Counted from the stretch's first letter, positions 48,301 through 57,400 are shown. The stretch: 64,000 nt of DNA from Chitinilyticum piscinae (GCF_015223195.1 NZ_JADFUA010000003.1:124001-188000), one strand, 5' to 3'. Translations and numbers: made by a program. Notes: generated from the letters alone by a model not told the origin.

Positions 48301-48725
48301 TCCGCGCCAGCCTGGTACCGGCACTGAAACGCAGCCGGCATCAATTCCGCATCGAATGCCCGGAACTCATTCAGCTGGAAACCTACCCCGGAGCGCTGGC
48401 GCAAATCGTCACCAATCTGGTCAACAACAGTTTGCTGCACGGGTTTGATAACCGCGAAGAAGGTGACATCACATTGCGCGTGCTGCGCGATGCCCGCGGG
48501 CAGGTGCATTTTGACTATCAGGACAATGGCCACGGTATGGATCCTGCCACAGCCAGTCGCATCTTCGACCCCTTCTTCACTACCCGCCGTGGCAGTGGTG
48601 GCAGCGGACTGGGCATGCATATTGTCTACAATCTGGTCACGCAGAAACTGGGCGGCAGCATCCGGGTAGACAGTGCTCCCGGCCTGGGATGCCGAATAGC
48701 GTGGGACGCCGCCAGCGCCAGCTAA
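45306..48725 (+). CDS. Large sensor histidine kinase with symporter-like N-terminus
   Basis: A 1139-residue hybrid sensor. The first 520 residues or so form about 13 membrane helices of the sodium:solute symporter (SLC5) fold (AVFCTSWTFYGSIGRAASSGWSFLPIYVGP, LTSIADLIAARHGKSPLVG). A linker, two PAS domains (GVCMFDAEQRLAVWNARFFELM; DWFWETDAEFRFTHVSERFFDYSG) and a kinase core follow, with phospho-acceptor His910 in GVAHEINTPIG, N-box TNLVNNSLLHG and G-box FDPFFTTRRGSGGSGLGM. The layout resembles CbrA. The ATG 45306 has GAGGA 9 nt upstream; TTG 45297 is less likely. No response regulator is adjacent. Confidence 0.9.
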   Translation: MSLWLAGLCIGAYFCLIFWFAHRIDHRPARPQPAWVYSLSLAVFCTSWTFYGSIGRAASSGWSFLPIYVGPALVFLCAQPFLQRLLHVCKSDHLTSIADLIAARHGKSPLVGAAVTLMALVGVVPYIALQLKAMSDSVEILNHYPLTRALQHPEHFWQDIGFWVALLMAAFVILFGTRQTDASEQHRGMVGSVALESVVKLLAFVLAGGLILYAAGGWEGLSSRLAEQPQLQQRTDPAVLFSGNFWLLSLLAGLAIFCLPRQFQVGIVENTDPAHLRASRWQFPLYLLLINLLVMPLALTGLSVFGSSQQADGYLLALPLQQQQPLVALLVFLGGVSAATAMIIVETIALATMASNNLLLPLLIRRHLAQDGAPHELARLIRPVRQLTILLVVLASYAFMRLVGASYSLVSIGLISFVAVAQFAPAILGALYWRQRQRNGALAGLLGGFSVWAYTLLLPAVAHSGGPGADILAQGLFGLSWLRPEALFGASWLEPATHALVFSLLLNSSLYIAVPLIFKNPAANSPTQNKPAPLGSNAHLLNELAHFFPAERLQAAQQELEKRRGQPLAADEPPDELTRRWAETQLTGLLGPAMARVVIAATLARHEQQADTHALLDAASQAIQANWDALRTTLDHLGQGVCMFDAEQRLAVWNARFFELMQFPLALERVGTALEEFIRHEAVRGGLGAGKPEALIQERLHQLAERFAILKGNRTLSDGRIVEWQWRPVAHGGLVGTFTDVTTQKRAEQWLEEKVTERTEALRQSERRLHDFASSASDWFWETDAEFRFTHVSERFFDYSGMHPDQVLGQTRWSLAGHADSVPLPPHLAQHQQAMHRQEAIRDFEYQLQGSTGKELHLRVSGQPWYDSDGRFCGYRGTGSDITELVNQRNDLLRSERMATLGGLVAGVAHEINTPIGVSVTANSVLEDELKHIRDSFDSGKLGKQQLGRFLDLADESVSATSRNLQRAAELVRSFKEVAVDQTTDEKRRIEVGAYLEEIRASLVPALKRSRHQFRIECPELIQLETYPGALAQIVTNLVNNSLLHGFDNREEGDITLRVLRDARGQVHFDYQDNGHGMDPATASRIFDPFFTTRRGSGGSGLGMHIVYNLVTQKLGGSIRVDSAPGLGCRIAWDAASAS

Positions 48726-48735
48726 TACCCATTGC

Positions 48736-48783
48736 CATATAGCCTCGTAGCTATTGATCATATTCAATTTCAGCCACATACCT
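48736..48783 (-). repeat. Intergenic GGGTAT palindromic element, copy 9 (AGGTAT variant)
   Basis: 48 bp after the large sensor kinase, minus strand AGGTATGTGGCTGAAATTG to GGCTATATG. An outer AATACCC at 48724-48730 repeats the arrangement seen beside copy 8, giving both a 59-bp span. CTCGTAG and CTACGAG in and beside it form an extra inverted pair. Confidence 0.5.
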
Positions 48784-48867
48784 ACGAGCTGCAACATCTG
48801 CCCCCCCTCTTGCGGGTCGGCTCGCTCGCGTATTAGCCTAGCCACATCCCGCTTGCAAACGATCATC

Positions 48868-50067
48868 ATGACTCCGTCATTTCAGTTTCCCGGCCCTTGG
48901 CAAACCCTGCTGTTCGTACTGCTCCTTCTGGGAGTACCGGTTGCGGCCTTTTTCATCAACGCGCACTTCGACGAGCCGCTAGACAGCGCTACCCAGCAAT
49001 GGCTGGACTGGCAGCTGCCCGCCGTCGCCACAATGGATAATGGCTATCTCGATCTGGTCGCACTGGAAGCCACTGCGCCAGATCGCCTGCAATTGGCCGC
49101 GACAGCATTGGCGCGGCAGGTCGAGATCGCCAGCCTGGCTGGCGGCGATCACGCCAAGCTCTATGCCGAAGCGTTCCAGCCATTGCAAATCCAGAACCAG
49201 CAAATCAAGCTACCGGAAGGGCTCTGCGGCAAGGATGCCACGCACTGCCTACCCGCCCTGCATGAACACGCCGCCCTGCTGCAAAGCCTGCGCGCAGCAA
49301 ACCGCGAGCCGCTGCAACGCTATCAGCAGATGCTATCGCGCCCTGCCTATGCGGAATTGCTGCCACCGGATCTGACTGTGCCGATTCCGGGATATGCTTA
49401 TCCGATGCAGCTCAGCAAGCTTAACGCCAGCCAAATCGCCGATCTGGCAGCTGCGGGACAGTTCGACGCTGCGCTGGCCTTATGGAATAAGGAGCAGCAG
49501 TTCTGGCTGCGGGCGGCCCATGGTTCACGCACGCTGATCAACCTGATGGTAGCGGCTGCGGGGCTCCGACGCGGCACACTGTTGCTTGCCGATCTGCTCG
49601 ACACCTACCCGCAACTGGCAACGACTGAGCTGAATGCAACCCGCAGGGTGCTTGAAGAGAGCCTGCAGCTGCGACCGCTCTTGCTGCAAGGAGCAATGTA
49701 CGAATTCCAGGGGGTGGCGTACATCATTCGCCATCCAGAAGTAAACGCCCCGGCAGGCAAGGCGCTGGATCCTGGCGACAAGGTGCTGCTGAGCATGATC
49801 AAGCCGCATGCATCGCTCAACCTCCAGCAGCGGCTGCAGCAAAAACAACTGCAACAACTGGGTATCCCCATCCCGTCCGCACTAGCCAACAACAAGGCGG
49901 AAGCAGAATCCACCTGCGACAGTGAGCGCCCCTGGCTGAGCTTCAACAATCCGGGCGGAAAGCTGCTGGCCTGCATAGCCGAGCCGGATTTCAGCAGCTA
50001 CCGTGACCGGCTGGCCACCGTCGAAAAGGACAGCCAGACTCTGCTGAACCGGCTGCAGGCACAATAA
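48868..50067 (+). CDS. Unknown membrane-anchored protein
   Basis: A 399-residue protein I cannot place. An N-terminal signal anchor (PWQTLLFVLLLLGVPVAAFFI, residues about 8-29) is followed by a helical, probably periplasmic part with four cysteines in two close groups (LCGKDATHCLPAL; CDSERPWLSFNNPGGKLLAC). These may form disulfides, and the last group precedes a C-terminal helix. The ATG 48868 is preferred to 48754, which would add a non-hydrophobic stretch. It lies 142 bp downstream of the large sensor kinase on the same strand, so it may work with it. Confidence 0.6.
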   Translation: MTPSFQFPGPWQTLLFVLLLLGVPVAAFFINAHFDEPLDSATQQWLDWQLPAVATMDNGYLDLVALEATAPDRLQLAATALARQVEIASLAGGDHAKLYAEAFQPLQIQNQQIKLPEGLCGKDATHCLPALHEHAALLQSLRAANREPLQRYQQMLSRPAYAELLPPDLTVPIPGYAYPMQLSKLNASQIADLAAAGQFDAALALWNKEQQFWLRAAHGSRTLINLMVAAAGLRRGTLLLADLLDTYPQLATTELNATRRVLEESLQLRPLLLQGAMYEFQGVAYIIRHPEVNAPAGKALDPGDKVLLSMIKPHASLNLQQRLQQKQLQQLGIPIPSALANNKAEAESTCDSERPWLSFNNPGGKLLACIAEPDFSSYRDRLATVEKDSQTLLNRLQAQ

Positions 50068-50081
50068 ATCCGTGTCGTTAA

Positions 50082-50113
50082 ACAACAAAGCCTCCTTGCG
50101 GAGGCGTTGTTGT
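50082..50113 (+). terminator. Terminator after the membrane-anchored protein gene
   Basis: ACAACAA-A-GCCTCC-TTGC-GGAGGC-G-TTGTTGT, a 14-position stem with one A/G mismatch, between the convergent ends of this gene and prfA. Likely works in both directions. Confidence 0.75.
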
Positions 50114-50148
50114 GTCTTGCCGATCATCCGGCATGCGCCACGGCGGGA

Positions 50149-51225
50149 TCAGTCACCGAGTTGCGCCAGCAGCTCGGCCTGCTGCTCGTTGATCAGCGCC
50201 TGGGTCAGCTCGTCCAGATCGCCATCCATGATGAAATCCAGCTTGTAGAGCGTCAGGTTGATGCGGTGATCGGTCATCCGCCCCTGCGGGAAGTTGTAGG
50301 TGCGGATACGCTCGGAGCGGTCGCCGGAACCGATCAGGCTCTTGCGTTCGGCCGCTTCCTTGGCCTGCTGCGCCTGCAACTGCGCATCCTTGATGCGTGC
50401 GGCGAGCACGGCCAGCGCGCGTGCCTTGTTCTTGTGCTGGCTGCGGTCGTCCTGGCACTCGACGACGATACCGGTCGGGATGTGCACGACGCGCACCGCC
50501 GAATCGGTCTTGTTGATGTGCTGGCCGCCCGCACCGCTGGCGCGGAAGGTGTCGATGCGCAGATCCGCCGGATTGATGTCCACCTCGCCCACTTCGTCCG
50601 CTTCCGGCATCACGGCCACGGTGCACGCGGACGTGTGGATACGCCCCTGCGTTTCGGTCACCGGCACGCGCTGCACGCGGTGCCCGCCCGATTCGAACTT
50701 CAGCCGCGAATACGCGCCGAAACCGGCGATGCGCGCGATGATTTCCTTGTAGCCGCCCAGATCGGATTCGTTGGCCGACATGATCTCGACCTGCCAGCGG
50801 TTGCGCTCGGCGTAGCGCGAATACATGCGGAACAGGTCGGCGGCGAACAACGCCGATTCGTCACCACCGGTGCCGGCGCGGATTTCCAGAAAGATATTGC
50901 GCTCGTCGTTGGGATCCTTGGGCAGCAATGCTTTCTGCAGCTCGATATCCAGCTCTTCGATGCGCGCCTTGCCGGCCGCAATTTCTTCTTCGGCCATGTC
51001 CTTCATGTCCGGATCGGCCAGCAATTCCTGCGCGGTTGCGAGGTCCGCCTCGACTTGCTGGAACTGGTGATAGAGCTCGACCACGGGGGTCAGCTCCGCG
51101 TGTTCGCGGGTGAGCTTGCGGTACTGGTCCATGTCACGGGTAGCGTCTTCGCTGGACAGCAGCATGCCGACTTCTTCAAGACGATCGGCAAGTTGGGCGA
51201 GTTTGGCGGCAATACTGGGTTTCAT
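50149..51225 (-). CDS. prfA: Peptide chain release factor 1
   Basis: Recognises UAA and UAG stop codons and triggers peptide release. The 358-residue protein has the catalytic GGQ loop in [20 protein letters not shown] and the class-1 release-factor body ([25 protein letters not shown]). Its start ATG overlaps the stop of the upstream small exported-protein gene as ATGA. In most relatives prfA follows hemA directly; here that small gene separates them. Confidence 0.97.
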   Translation of the reverse strand: MKPSIAAKLAQLADRLEEVGMLLSSEDATRDMDQYRKLTREHAELTPVVELYHQFQQVEADLATAQELLADPDMKDMAEEEIAAGKARIEELDIELQKALLPKDPNDERNIFLEIRAGTGGDESALFAADLFRMYSRYAERNRWQVEIMSANESDLGGYKEIIARIAGFGAYSRLKFESGGHRVQRVPVTETQGRIHTSACTVAVMPEADEVGEVDINPADLRIDTFRASGAGGQHINKTDSAVRVVHIPTGIVVECQDDRSQHKNKARALAVLAARIKDAQLQAQQAKEAAERKSLIGSGDRSERIRTYNFPQGRMTDHRINLTLYKLDFIMDGDLDELTQALINEQQAELLAQLGD

Positions 51226-51671
51226 TTCTTGAACGCTGAATTGAATTTGTCTTCGTTTAAATAATTGGCAAACTGGCCGAGTGCCGCATTTACGGCAGGA
51301 TCGGCCATGATTTCCCGCATTGCCACTTGGCCAAGCATGCCAAAGGCTTCCTTGAATGCGTTACCACCATCCTGTTCCAGCGCTAGCCTGGCGGATTCCC
51401 TGCATCGCTCCACAACCAATGTTTCAACCATGGCGGCAAGCTGTTTATCGATTTTCACGCGATCATTATCAGACAGGCGGGAGTAGGGTTGAATTTCCGG
51501 GTGTATTGCCATGGACGAGAAAATCCATCGCGCCAGATCCTTGCGATCCTTACCAGTCGTATTATCTGCCATGCACGCAGCCAGGGCAGTGGATGCCGGG
51601 CTGGCCATTACGGCTGGCGCCACGCAGCCAAGCAACACCAGTGCAGCAATTGAATGCACTACCATTTTCAT
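51222..51671 (-). CDS. Small exported protein between hemA and prfA
   Basis: A 149-residue unknown protein with a signal sequence [23 protein letters not shown]. It can be read either as a lipoprotein signal with LLGC or as a signal-peptidase I site after VMA. The mature part is helical and has [28 protein letters not shown], a motif style seen in small periplasmic unknown proteins, plus a second cysteine in [13 protein letters not shown]. The ATG 51671 has GGAGA 7 nt upstream and is better than 51701. It is coupled to prfA by ATGA overlap and starts 26 bp after hemA. Confidence 0.72.
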   Translation of the reverse strand: MKMVVHSIAALVLLGCVAPAVMASPASTALAACMADNTTGKDRKDLARWIFSSMAIHPEIQPYSRLSDNDRVKIDKQLAAMVETLVVERCRESARLALEQDGGNAFKEAFGMLGQVAMREIMADPAVNAALGQFANYLNEDKFNSAFKK

Positions 51672-51697
51672 CCCTGTTTCTCCCGCGTTCATTGAAA

Positions 51698-52951
51698 TCA
51701 ATCCAGCTCATGCAGCCGGTATAGCCGGCGCACGGTATCGACCAGCTCGGCCTGCTGTTCACCCTGCGCGGCATTCAGCGCTGCCAGCGGGGTATGCAGA
51801 AATTTGTTGCTCATCTGGCGCGCAAGTTCTTCGAGCACCTGCTCGGCCGCCATGCCGCTGGCGAGCTGCTTTTTCGCGCGCTCCAGCTCCTTGCGCTGGA
51901 TGCGCTCGGCATGGTCGCGCAGCTCGCGGATGGTGGGCACCAGCGCCCGCCCGGCGAGCCATTGGCGGAATTCGTCGATGCGCTCGGTGATCATCGCCTC
52001 GGCCAGCGCGGCTTCGCTCTGGCGCGATTCCAGCCCTTCGCGAACCACTTCAGCCAGATCATCGACGGTGAACAGGTATACGTCTTCGAGTTTGCTGACT
52101 TCGGGCTCGACATCACGCGGTACAGCCAGATCGACCATGAACACGGGCCGGTGTTTGCGCGCCTTGATGGCCCGCTCCATCATGCCCTTGCCGACAATCG
52201 GCAGCGAGGCCGCAGTCGAGGTAATCACGACATCGAATTCGTGGATGCGCTGCGGCAACTCGGCCAGCAGCATCGCTTCGCCGCCGAGAGCACTGGCGAG
52301 TTTCTCGCCCCGCTCCAGCGTGCGGTTGGCCACGGCAATCGCGCGCGGCCGTTGCGCGTGCATGTGCGTGGCACACAGCTCGATCATTTCACCGGCACCG
52401 ATAAAGAGCACCCTGCACTCGGCGACCGAGGGAAAAATGCGCTCGGCCAGCCGCACGGTGGCGGCTGCCATCGATACCGACGCGGCACCGATGCGTGTTT
52501 GCGATCGCACATCCTTGGCTACGCCGAAGGCACGCTGGAACAGGCCGTTGAGCAGCACGCCCAGTGTGCCGGCATCGCGCGCGCTGCGCTCGGCGTCTTT
52601 CAACTGGCCGAGAATCTGCGTTTCGCCCAGCACCATCGAATCCAGCCCGCACGCCACACGGTAGGCATGGCGCACCGCGTCGTGATCTTCGAACAGGTAA
52701 AGGTAGCCGTCGAGTTCGTCGGGCTGGCGATGGCGCAGCGCAGCCAGCCAGCGCACCAGCTCGGCGCCGCTGTCCGCGTTGCAGTACAGCTCGGTGCGGT
52801 TGCACGTCGAGACAATCATCGCCTCGTGCACGCCAGGACAATCGACCAGCTGCTGCAGTGCGCCACCCAGCTCGTGCGGCCCGAAGGCCAGCAGCTCGCG
52901 CACCGCCAGCGGGGCGGTGTGGTGGTTGAGTCCCAGCACGATCAGTTTCAT
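51698..52951 (-). CDS. hemA: Glutamyl-tRNA reductase
   Basis: First enzyme of the C5 route to haem: reduces glutamyl-tRNA to glutamate-1-semialdehyde. The 417-residue protein has GLNHHTAPLAVRE at the start, the catalytic Cys50 in STCNRTELY, the GLDSMVLGETQILGQLK stretch, the NADPH-binding VLFIGAGEMIELCATHM and the C-terminal dimerisation helices. The ATG 52951 (MKLIVLGLNHH) is preferred to an open frame start at 53083. It heads an operon with the small exported-protein gene and prfA. Confidence 0.97.
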   Translation of the reverse strand: MKLIVLGLNHHTAPLAVRELLAFGPHELGGALQQLVDCPGVHEAMIVSTCNRTELYCNADSGAELVRWLAALRHRQPDELDGYLYLFEDHDAVRHAYRVACGLDSMVLGETQILGQLKDAERSARDAGTLGVLLNGLFQRAFGVAKDVRSQTRIGAASVSMAAATVRLAERIFPSVAECRVLFIGAGEMIELCATHMHAQRPRAIAVANRTLERGEKLASALGGEAMLLAELPQRIHEFDVVITSTAASLPIVGKGMMERAIKARKHRPVFMVDLAVPRDVEPEVSKLEDVYLFTVDDLAEVVREGLESRQSEAALAEAMITERIDEFRQWLAGRALVPTIRELRDHAERIQRKELERAKKQLASGMAAEQVLEELARQMSNKFLHTPLAALNAAQGEQQAELVDTVRRLYRLHELD

Positions 52952-53030
52952 GGAGTGCGGTGCGATGTCAAAACCTTGGATTTTAACCCGAAAGCAGGCG
53001 CAGCGGCGGCCAGCGGCAACTACCGTCGAC

Positions 53031-54050
53031 CTACCACCAGACTGGCTCGGCTTCGAGTTCGACGCCGAAGTGCTGCCGCACATCGGCCTGCACCGCCTGC
53101 ATCAGCGCCGTCACGTCAGCACCGCTTGCACCACCGTGGTTGACCAGCACCAGCGCCTGTTTTTCGTACATGCCCACCGGCCCCAGCCGGCGGCCCTTCC
53201 AGCCACACTGATCGATCAGCCAGCCGGCGGCCAGCTTCATCAATCCGATACCTGCAGGGTATGCAACCAGACCCGGGTACTGTTGCTGCAAAGCAGTACA
53301 TACATCAGCAGGTACTACCGGGTTCTTGAAAAAACTGCCCGCATTACCGATCACCGCCGGGTCCGGCAATTTGCGGCGGCGCACATTGATCACCGCCTGT
53401 GCGACCCCCTGCGCCGTGCGCGGCAGGCCAGCCCCGGTCAGCTCGGTTTCGATATCCCCGTAGGCGGTATTCAGCGCATGCTGCTTGGGCAGGCGGAACA
53501 CCACCTCCGCGATCAGCCAGCGGCCGGCCTCCGCCTGCTTGAACACGCTGTCGCGATAGGCAAACTGGCAGGTATCACTGTCAAACCGGCGAATTTCATC
53601 GCCGTCCAGCGCATACCCGGTCAACTCAAAAAAATGGTCCTTGATCTCGGCACCGTAGGCGCCGATGTTCTGCACCGGCGCCGCCCCCACCGTTCCGGGA
53701 ATCAGCGACAGGTTTTCCAGCCCTGCGTAGCCCTGCGCCAGCGTCCACTGCACAAAGTCGTGCCAGTTCTCGCCCGCGCCGGCAGCTACATACCAGGCGG
53801 CGTCATCCTCGCGCACCAGCCGGCGCCCCATGATCTCGACCTTCAGCACCAGCGCGGCCACATCGCCCCCCAGCACCAGATTGCTGCCACCACCGAGCAC
53901 ACGGCACGGCAAGCCGGCAGCCCGCGGATCGGCCAGAACAGCAAGCAGATCATCACGCGAGGTGATGCGCGCCAACCATTGCGCACGCGCGCTGACGCCC
54001 AGTGTATTGCACGGCTGCAGGGAAAAATCGGGCAATAGTCGGTCAGTCAT
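53031..54050 (-). CDS. murB: UDP-N-acetylenolpyruvoylglucosamine reductase
   Basis: FAD enzyme that makes UDP-MurNAc for peptidoglycan. The 339-residue protein (type I, E. coli-like length) shows QPCNTLGVSARAQWL at the start, RVLGGGSNLVL and SLIPGTVGAAPVQNIGAYGAEI for flavin binding, the RRRKLPDP loop and GNAGSFFKNPVV with the catalytic serine. The ATG 54050 (MTDRLLPDFSLQPCNT) fits the family; 54062 is also open. It is co-directional with hemA (79-bp gap). Confidence 0.95.
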   Translation of the reverse strand: MTDRLLPDFSLQPCNTLGVSARAQWLARITSRDDLLAVLADPRAAGLPCRVLGGGSNLVLGGDVAALVLKVEIMGRRLVREDDAAWYVAAGAGENWHDFVQWTLAQGYAGLENLSLIPGTVGAAPVQNIGAYGAEIKDHFFELTGYALDGDEIRRFDSDTCQFAYRDSVFKQAEAGRWLIAEVVFRLPKQHALNTAYGDIETELTGAGLPRTAQGVAQAVINVRRRKLPDPAVIGNAGSFFKNPVVPADVCTALQQQYPGLVAYPAGIGLMKLAAGWLIDQCGWKGRRLGPVGMYEKQALVLVNHGGASGADVTALMQAVQADVRQHFGVELEAEPVWW

Positions 54051-54102
54051 GCCGGGAACCATAGTCAGAAAACGGGATTATCGCGCGAAGCGGGCACAGG
54101 CG

Positions 54103-54573
54103 TCAGGGGCGATTTCCCAGATGCCAGCGGGCGCAGTACCACTTCACCTGCTCTTCGTTGGTGCCGGTTACCGGCACCAACACGCTGCCCATTTTGGAGA
54201 GGTAGCGCGGATAGGGGCCGGGCAAGGACTCAAAGGTGTAGCCCAGCCGCTGTTCGATATTCTTGCGTACGGTGTCGACCTTGCCCTTGACCAGCGCGCC
54301 GACCATGCGCACGCCGGAATCGGGCAGCTCGACCCAGACCTCCAGCGCCGGATTGCCGGCAAGCTGCGCTTTCTGCGCGTCGAACCATTCGGCTTCGCCC
54401 CACACACGCAGCGGCTGGCCGAGATACTGGCGGAAATAGCTGCGCCAGTAATCGGTCGACCACTCGCCGCGACAGGACAGCTGCGCTTCCATCTGGTCGC
54501 CGAAATGGCTGGGAATCTTGCCGGCTGCACTCAAGGAGAGCAGTAGCGCACAAAGCGACAAAGGCCAGCGCAC
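54103..54573 (-). CDS. Unknown small exported protein
   Basis: A 156-residue protein starting at GTG 54573 with a signal sequence (RWPLSLCALLLSLSAAG). The body QLSCRGEWSTDYWRSYFRQYLGQPLRVWGEAEWF and VWVELPDSGVRMVGALVKGKVDTVRKNIEQRLGY is not a family I recognise. The cysteines at LSCRGEW and WYCARWH may pair. An in-frame ATG at 54648 would put the start inside ppc and before the signal sequence, so it was not used. It follows ppc on the same strand. Confidence 0.6.
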   Translation of the reverse strand: MRWPLSLCALLLSLSAAGKIPSHFGDQMEAQLSCRGEWSTDYWRSYFRQYLGQPLRVWGEAEWFDAQKAQLAGNPALEVWVELPDSGVRMVGALVKGKVDTVRKNIEQRLGYTFESLPGPYPRYLSKMGSVLVPVTGTNEEQVKWYCARWHLGNRP

Positions 54574-54605
54574 GGTAATGCGCTGACCTTTGCGGGGGCG
54601 GCTGC

Positions 54606-54624
54606 GGCGGGCATTCCGCCCGCC
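54606..54624 (-). terminator. Hairpin after ppc
   Basis: GGCGGGC-ATTCC-GCCCGCC, perfect 7-bp stem, 17 bp beyond the ppc stop codon. No T-run, so its strength as a terminator is uncertain. Confidence 0.4.
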
Positions 54625-54640
54625 ACAAGCTGCTGCCGTG

Positions 54641-57400
54641 TTAGCCACTGTTGCGCAGACCCGCCGCGATACCGTTGATGGTCAGGTGCACGGCATGGGC
54701 AACGTCTTCGCTTTCGTCACCGCTACGCATGCGCTTGAGCAGCTCGACCTGCAGATGGTTCAGCGGATCGAGGTAAGGCAGTCGGTTGGCCAGGCTGCGC
54801 GCGAGCATCGGGTTGTCACCCAGCAGCTCGTTGTGTTCGGTGATCGCCAGTACGGCGTCCACCGCACGCTGCCATTCGTCCTTGATGCGACCGAAGATGC
54901 GCTGTGCCAGCTGCTGGTCGTTGACCAGCTCGGAGTAGCGCGCGGCGATCGCGATGTCGGACTTGGCCAGCACCATTTCCATATTGGAAATCGAGCTGGT
55001 GAAGAACGGCCAGGTCTGGTACAGGTGGCGCAGCGTCTTGAGGCCTTCCTCGCCGGAATCCTTCAGGTATTCGGCAATGGCGGTACCAAAGCCATACCAG
55101 CCCGGCAACATCAGTCGACACTGCGACCAGGAGAACACCCACGGAATCGCACGCAGGTCGGCGATGCTGTTGGTGGCCTTGCGGGCAGACGGTCGCGAAC
55201 CGATGTTCAGGTTCGGGATTTCGCCGATCGGCGTGGCTTCGCGGAAGTAGGTCACGAAATCCGGTGTTGCGTACACCAGATCGCGGTAGGCCTGATAGGC
55301 GCGTACCGACAGCTTTTCCATCAGGTCGCGACGCGGTTGCGGGTCAACGCCCTCTTCCCACTTGGCAAAGCTGGCTTCCAGCGTGGCAGCCACCAGGATT
55401 TCCAGATTGCGGCGACCGACTTCACGGTCCGCATACTTCGCGGCAATCACTTCGCCCTGTTCGGTAATCCGGATCTGCCCGTTCACCGAGCCTACCGGCT
55501 GCGCCAGGATCGCGTCGTAAGCCGGACCACCACCACGACCGACGGTACCACCGCGACCATGGAACAGGCGCATCTTGAAGCCGAACTTGTTGAACACATC
55601 CACCAGCTTCAGCTCGGCCTTGTACAGCTCCCAGTTGGAGGTCAGGTAACCGCCATCCTTGTTGGAATCCGAATAGCCCAGCATCACTTCCTGCACACCA
55701 TCGCGGCAGGCCAGCAGCTGGCGCCACTGCGCGATGCTGAACAGCTCGGTCATGATCGTATCGCTGCCACGCAGATCGGGAATGGTCTCGAACAGCGGAA
55801 TGATGTTGACCTTGCTGCGGATCTGCGGCGCCAGGGACACGAGGCCGACATCATTCAGCAGAACGGCGACTTCGAGAATATCGGACACCGAATCGCAGTT
55901 GGAGATGATGTAGTTCGGCAGTACTTCCTCGCCATACTGCGCCTGGATCTCGGCAGCAGCCTTGAGGATGTTCAGCTCCTTCTGCACGTCTTCGCTGTAT
56001 TCGACATCGTACGGGCAGATCAGCGGACGCGGGCTGGCCAGCTCGCGCAGCAACACCACGCGACGGGAATGCTCGTCCAGCGACTGGTAGTCTTCCAGAC
56101 CGGCGCGGTTGAACAGCTCGGAAATGACCTTCTCGTGCATGCCGGAATGCTGACGCATGTCGATCGGCGCCATGTGGAAACCGAACACGCTCACGGCACG
56201 CTGCAGGCGGCGCAGACGGCCGGCGGCAATCTTGGCGGCGCCATGCGCCTTCAGCGAATTGGCAACGACGGCCAGATCAGCAGCCAGCTCCTGCGGCAGC
56301 TCGTAAGCGGGGGCATGCGCCACATCGTGCAGGGTGTGATGGAACGTGCCAATCTTGGCCGCAGTCGCGAACACGCGCGCACGGATGGCGGACATGGCCA
56401 GACGGTAGGGCTCGCCACCCTTGCGTGCCACATCATCGGTCGCGCTTTCAGCCAGCGCCTGCAGCGACTGGTCAACCTGCACCAGGCGGGCCGACATCGA
56501 CAGTTCGTTTTCCAGCTTCTGGCATTGCTGGTAGTAATAATCCAGCACGACACCGGCCTGGCGCGATACGGCGTAGCGCAACACGTCGGCAGTCACGAAC
56601 GGGTTGCCGTCACGGTCGCCGCCGATCCAGCTGCCGACGTGAATGAAGTTCGGCAATTCGACCTGCTGGCCGGACAACTCGGCCAGACGGTCTTCCAGAT
56701 CAACGTACAGACGCGGAATTTCGTGCAGGAAGGTATTGCGGAAATAGGTCGAGCCGTTTTCGATTTCGTCCTGCACCTTCAGCTTGAAGGTACGGATTTC
56801 GCGGGTCTGCCACAGGGTCTGCATGACGCGTTCGAGCGCGTCCTGATTGGCCTTCTGCTCTTCCGGCGTCATCTGCACACGATCGCGCTCGGTCAGCAGC
56901 TCGGCCAGGGCACGGTGGCAATCCAGAATGGTCTTGCGCTTCACTTCGGTCGGATGCGCGGTCATCACCGGAGCAATGAGCGTCTCGTTGAGCAGCGCCA
57001 GCATTTCGGCCGGCTTGTGGCCCTTGGCGGTCAGATCGGCAATCGCGGCAGCCAGGCTGCCGCGCTGGGCCGCCGAGCCCATCATCTTGTGTGCGCGGCG
57101 ACGGCGGTTGTGATGCAGGTCTTCGGCGATGTTGGACAGGTGCGAGAAGTAGCTGAACGCGCGCACCAGCGAAATCGTCGCCGGCAGCTCCAGCGAGGAC
57201 AGCGTGCGCGACAGCGCCTGACCGGCAGCGGCATCGTGCTCGCGCACATAGCGCACGGCCATGTCGCGAATGGATTCGATCTGATCGGAGGTCAGCACGC
57301 CGGCCTGTTCACGGATGGTGTCGGCAAGCAGCTCAGCCAGCAGGTCTAGGTCGCGAGTAAGCGGCAGGTCTTTCTCGGCAATCGGTTCGAGTACGGCCAT
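54641..57400 (-). CDS. ppc: Phosphoenolpyruvate carboxylase
   Basis: Carboxylates PEP to oxaloacetate to refill the TCA cycle. The 919-residue protein has the conserved motifs VMTAHPTEVKRKTIL (catalytic histidine), VGSWIGGDRDGNPFVT, the second catalytic region MLGYSDSNKDGGYLTSNW, and FHGRGGTVGRGGGPAYDAIL. It ends in the family-typical NGIAAGLRNSG. The ATG 57400 has GTGGA upstream. It stands as a single gene between ubiB and the small exported-protein gene. Confidence 0.97.
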   Translation of the reverse strand: MAVLEPIAEKDLPLTRDLDLLAELLADTIREQAGVLTSDQIESIRDMAVRYVREHDAAAGQALSRTLSSLELPATISLVRAFSYFSHLSNIAEDLHHNRRRRAHKMMGSAAQRGSLAAAIADLTAKGHKPAEMLALLNETLIAPVMTAHPTEVKRKTILDCHRALAELLTERDRVQMTPEEQKANQDALERVMQTLWQTREIRTFKLKVQDEIENGSTYFRNTFLHEIPRLYVDLEDRLAELSGQQVELPNFIHVGSWIGGDRDGNPFVTADVLRYAVSRQAGVVLDYYYQQCQKLENELSMSARLVQVDQSLQALAESATDDVARKGGEPYRLAMSAIRARVFATAAKIGTFHHTLHDVAHAPAYELPQELAADLAVVANSLKAHGAAKIAAGRLRRLQRAVSVFGFHMAPIDMRQHSGMHEKVISELFNRAGLEDYQSLDEHSRRVVLLRELASPRPLICPYDVEYSEDVQKELNILKAAAEIQAQYGEEVLPNYIISNCDSVSDILEVAVLLNDVGLVSLAPQIRSKVNIIPLFETIPDLRGSDTIMTELFSIAQWRQLLACRDGVQEVMLGYSDSNKDGGYLTSNWELYKAELKLVDVFNKFGFKMRLFHGRGGTVGRGGGPAYDAILAQPVGSVNGQIRITEQGEVIAAKYADREVGRRNLEILVAATLEASFAKWEEGVDPQPRRDLMEKLSVRAYQAYRDLVYATPDFVTYFREATPIGEIPNLNIGSRPSARKATNSIADLRAIPWVFSWSQCRLMLPGWYGFGTAIAEYLKDSGEEGLKTLRHLYQTWPFFTSSISNMEMVLAKSDIAIAARYSELVNDQQLAQRIFGRIKDEWQRAVDAVLAITEHNELLGDNPMLARSLANRLPYLDPLNHLQVELLKRMRSGDESEDVAHAVHLTINGIAAGLRNSG

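Noticed and set aside
54590-57349. 919-codon open frame opposite ppc
   Set aside because: Same explanation; ppc on the minus strand has all catalytic motifs.
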